Under the pieces are notes generated by a model, which was not told the origin of the DNA, did not search any database, and saw only the letters and a program-made list of their open reading frames with translations. A DNA stretch of 64,000 bases. Source: Locusta migratoria. Its lineage: Eukaryota; Arthropoda; Insecta; Orthoptera; Acrididae. The stretch lies in assembly GCA_026315105.1 (NCBI GenBank), contig JAOYRU010000100.1:186001-250000 (forward strand). Direction: 5' to 3'. The position numbers and the translations under genes were made by a program. Below, one piece after another: positions 62,881 through 64,000 of the stretch. Within the stretch, counting starts at the first letter, position 1. Every line of letters begins with the position of its first letter.

Positions 62881-64000
62881 TTATCCTATACCTTCCTTTC
62901 GGAACACTATTTGCAGCATGTTACCGAAATCCTTCTTGAAATTTCTATTCTTTAATAGTTTGTAATATTCCATTGCCATATAGCTACTATAATCCTCAGC
63001 GTCGTTCTGGCAACTTCGATGAATTACGAAGTGCACAAAATGTCCGAATATCCACATTATTGTATTGTTTTTTTGTCGTGGGAAGTATGTCTTATCCGGT
63101 ATCAGTAATTCTTCTGTGGTGATGAATCGGCCGTCATTTCTTAGGAGGAACGCCACCTGCTGCTTCACTTTTGTCCATAGGTCGCTGTAGCCCGAGCAGG
63201 TAAATCTGTGGAGTAACGTATCTACAAGTCCACAGGTGGTGCATAAACTGGAATTAGCCTTGCCTATAACACTCAGTCTCTCGTTCGTTGCTATAGTTGC
63301 ATTGACAACCTGATACCACGTGGAACGTACCTCAGATGTTAAAAGTTTGTTGCTAATATTACTCCAGACAGAGCACCAGTCTTTTGTAGGATATTTCTTC
63401 TCCATTCTGTTTCTAACAGCACTCGTCCGTGGTTTGTCATGATGACATGGCCTATTACTATGTTCTCCTGTTGTCTGACTGTTCTTCTTGTAACTAACCT
63501 CAATGAAGTACTCCCTGACATGGTTCAGCTTGTAATTAATGGGGGCCACATTGACGGGGGCAGCTAAACTCTTTGGCTCTGTCATTTTGAAGAGTAGAGC
63601 CGTAATACTCTCAGGGTTGTTACTGAGAATATCTTGTGTCCTCTTGATAAATAAATTCATCGTTTTCTGCCGAATATCTGTAAGACCGAGGCCACCATCA
63701 CCATATGGTAAGGTCACTGTGTTAGCTGCAACTCTGAATATGCATCCCTGCCAAATCACTTGACACACGGCTCTTGTAATGTTTTTTGCTATACCTAATG
63801 GGACAGGCAGTATTTGACCTAAATATAATGCTTTAGACAGGATAATGCAGTTGATTAATTGAACCCTCTGAACCAAATTTAGATTCCTGTTTCTATGTTC
63901 CCTTGTTAAACCTCTGATTTTTGCTAGCATTTCTTTCCAGTTGGCAGAAGTCATCCGGAGTGGACAGTTATAAAATATGACGCCAAGGGTCTTATGGTGG
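62881..64000 (-). CDS. LINE pol protein, C-terminal part (partial, 5' end outside window)
   Basis: Open reading frame of 373 codons in view, ending at TAA (62883-62881) and open through the right edge. The Met codon at 63952-63954 is internal, because the 15 codons before it continue in frame with KTLGVIFYN, the LGV-type segment that follows the RT domain in LINEs. Numbering from that Met, residues 5-52 (NWKEMLAKI, then QRVQLIN, SKALY and ILPVP) and 62-105 (VIWQG, GGLGLTDI, LFIKRT) are the conserved thumb and post-RT region of non-LTR pol proteins. Residues 192-273 hold a C-terminal zinc-knuckle region with C238-x2-C241-x7-H249-x3-C253, of the zf-RVT kind. The function would be reverse transcription and target binding during target-primed integration. 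The clade (Tx1/L1-like, Jockey/R1-like or other) cannot be fixed without the RT domain. The protein would act in trans on a SINE if A-tail recognition is enough. Confidence 0.88.
   Translation of the reverse strand, partial: HHKTLGVIFYNCPLRMTSANWKEMLAKIRGLTREHRNRNLNLVQRVQLINCIILSKALYLGQILPVPLGIAKNITRAVCQVIWQGCIFRVAANTVTLPYGDGGLGLTDIRQKTMNLFIKRTQDILSNNPESITALLFKMTEPKSLAAPVNVAPINYKLNHVREYFIEVSYKKNSQTTGEHSNRPCHHDKPRTSAVRNRMEKKYPTKDWCSVWSNISNKLLTSEVRSTWYQVVNATIATNERLSVIGKANSSLCTTCGLVDTLLHRFTCSGYSDLWTKVKQQVAFLLRNDGRFITTEELLIPDKTYFPRQKNNTIMWIFGHFVHFVIHRSCQNDAEDYSSYMAMEYYKLLKNRNFKKDFGNMLQIVFRKEGIG

Larger units (their letters stand above)
62384..64000 (-). mobile_element. Non-LTR retrotransposon (LINE), 3' part, inserted in tRNA-Thr D-loop
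   Basis: Reading on the minus strand from the right edge, this holds the C-terminal part of a pol ORF (64000-62881), a 3' UTR of about 440 bp (62880-62439) and a 55-nt A tail (62438-62384), followed at once by the tRNA-Thr D loop. This order is diagnostic of a LINE 3' end made by target-primed reverse transcription. The reverse-transcriptase and endonuclease domains and the 5' end are outside the window. The orientation and insertion site match those of the SINE at 31795. The ORF has no stop or frameshift in view and the tail is pure, which points to a young copy. Confidence 0.9.

Noticed and set aside
63339..63763. 60-codon minus and 74-codon plus ORFs inside the LINE
   Set aside because: They are shadows of the long pol frame on the minus strand, which has the recognisable LINE motifs.

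Overview
The window is almost entirely a eukaryotic tRNA-gene satellite. Positions 1-62383 are a head-to-tail tandem array of a 1,520-bp unit: 40 full units and a 41st cut off after about 1,397 bp. Every unit carries, on the minus strand, one tRNA-Asn(GTT) gene of 74 nt and one tRNA-Thr(TGT) gene of 72 nt. Each gene has a complete cloverleaf, internal A and B boxes and a T-run Pol III terminator. Between them lies a weak tRNA-like relic. I count 41 tRNA-Asn genes and 41 tRNA-Thr loci, of which 39 are uninterrupted, one is split by a SINE and one is cut by a LINE. No protein gene is supported inside the array: the short ORFs recur every 1,520 bp and several are antisense readings of the tRNA genes. 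Units are almost identical (about 20 single-base differences and no indels seen over 62 kb), which implies recent amplification or strong homogenisation.

Two retroelements break the array. At 31795-31975 a 181-bp SINE with a 44-nt A tail sits in the D-loop of the unit-21 tRNA-Thr gene, flanked by a 5-bp duplication. At 62384 the array stops in the D-loop of the unit-41 tRNA-Thr gene and becomes the 3' end of a non-LTR retrotransposon (LINE): a 55-nt A tail, about 440 bp of 3' UTR with a TAA-type microsatellite, then the C-terminal part of an intact pol ORF running off the right edge. Both elements point the same way as the tRNAs and join the target within about 2-4 nt of the same position. 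This suggests a retrotransposon that targets tRNA-Thr genes, with a SINE using the same site. It is the most interesting observation here.

The host looks like an animal. The LINE C-terminal domain and the SINE tail resemble, from memory, elements I associate with arthropods, possibly insects, but I cannot name a species. In functional terms the array is a multicopy source of two tRNAs whose redundancy would make it a tolerant landing site for a site-specific element, as rDNA is for R1 and R2.
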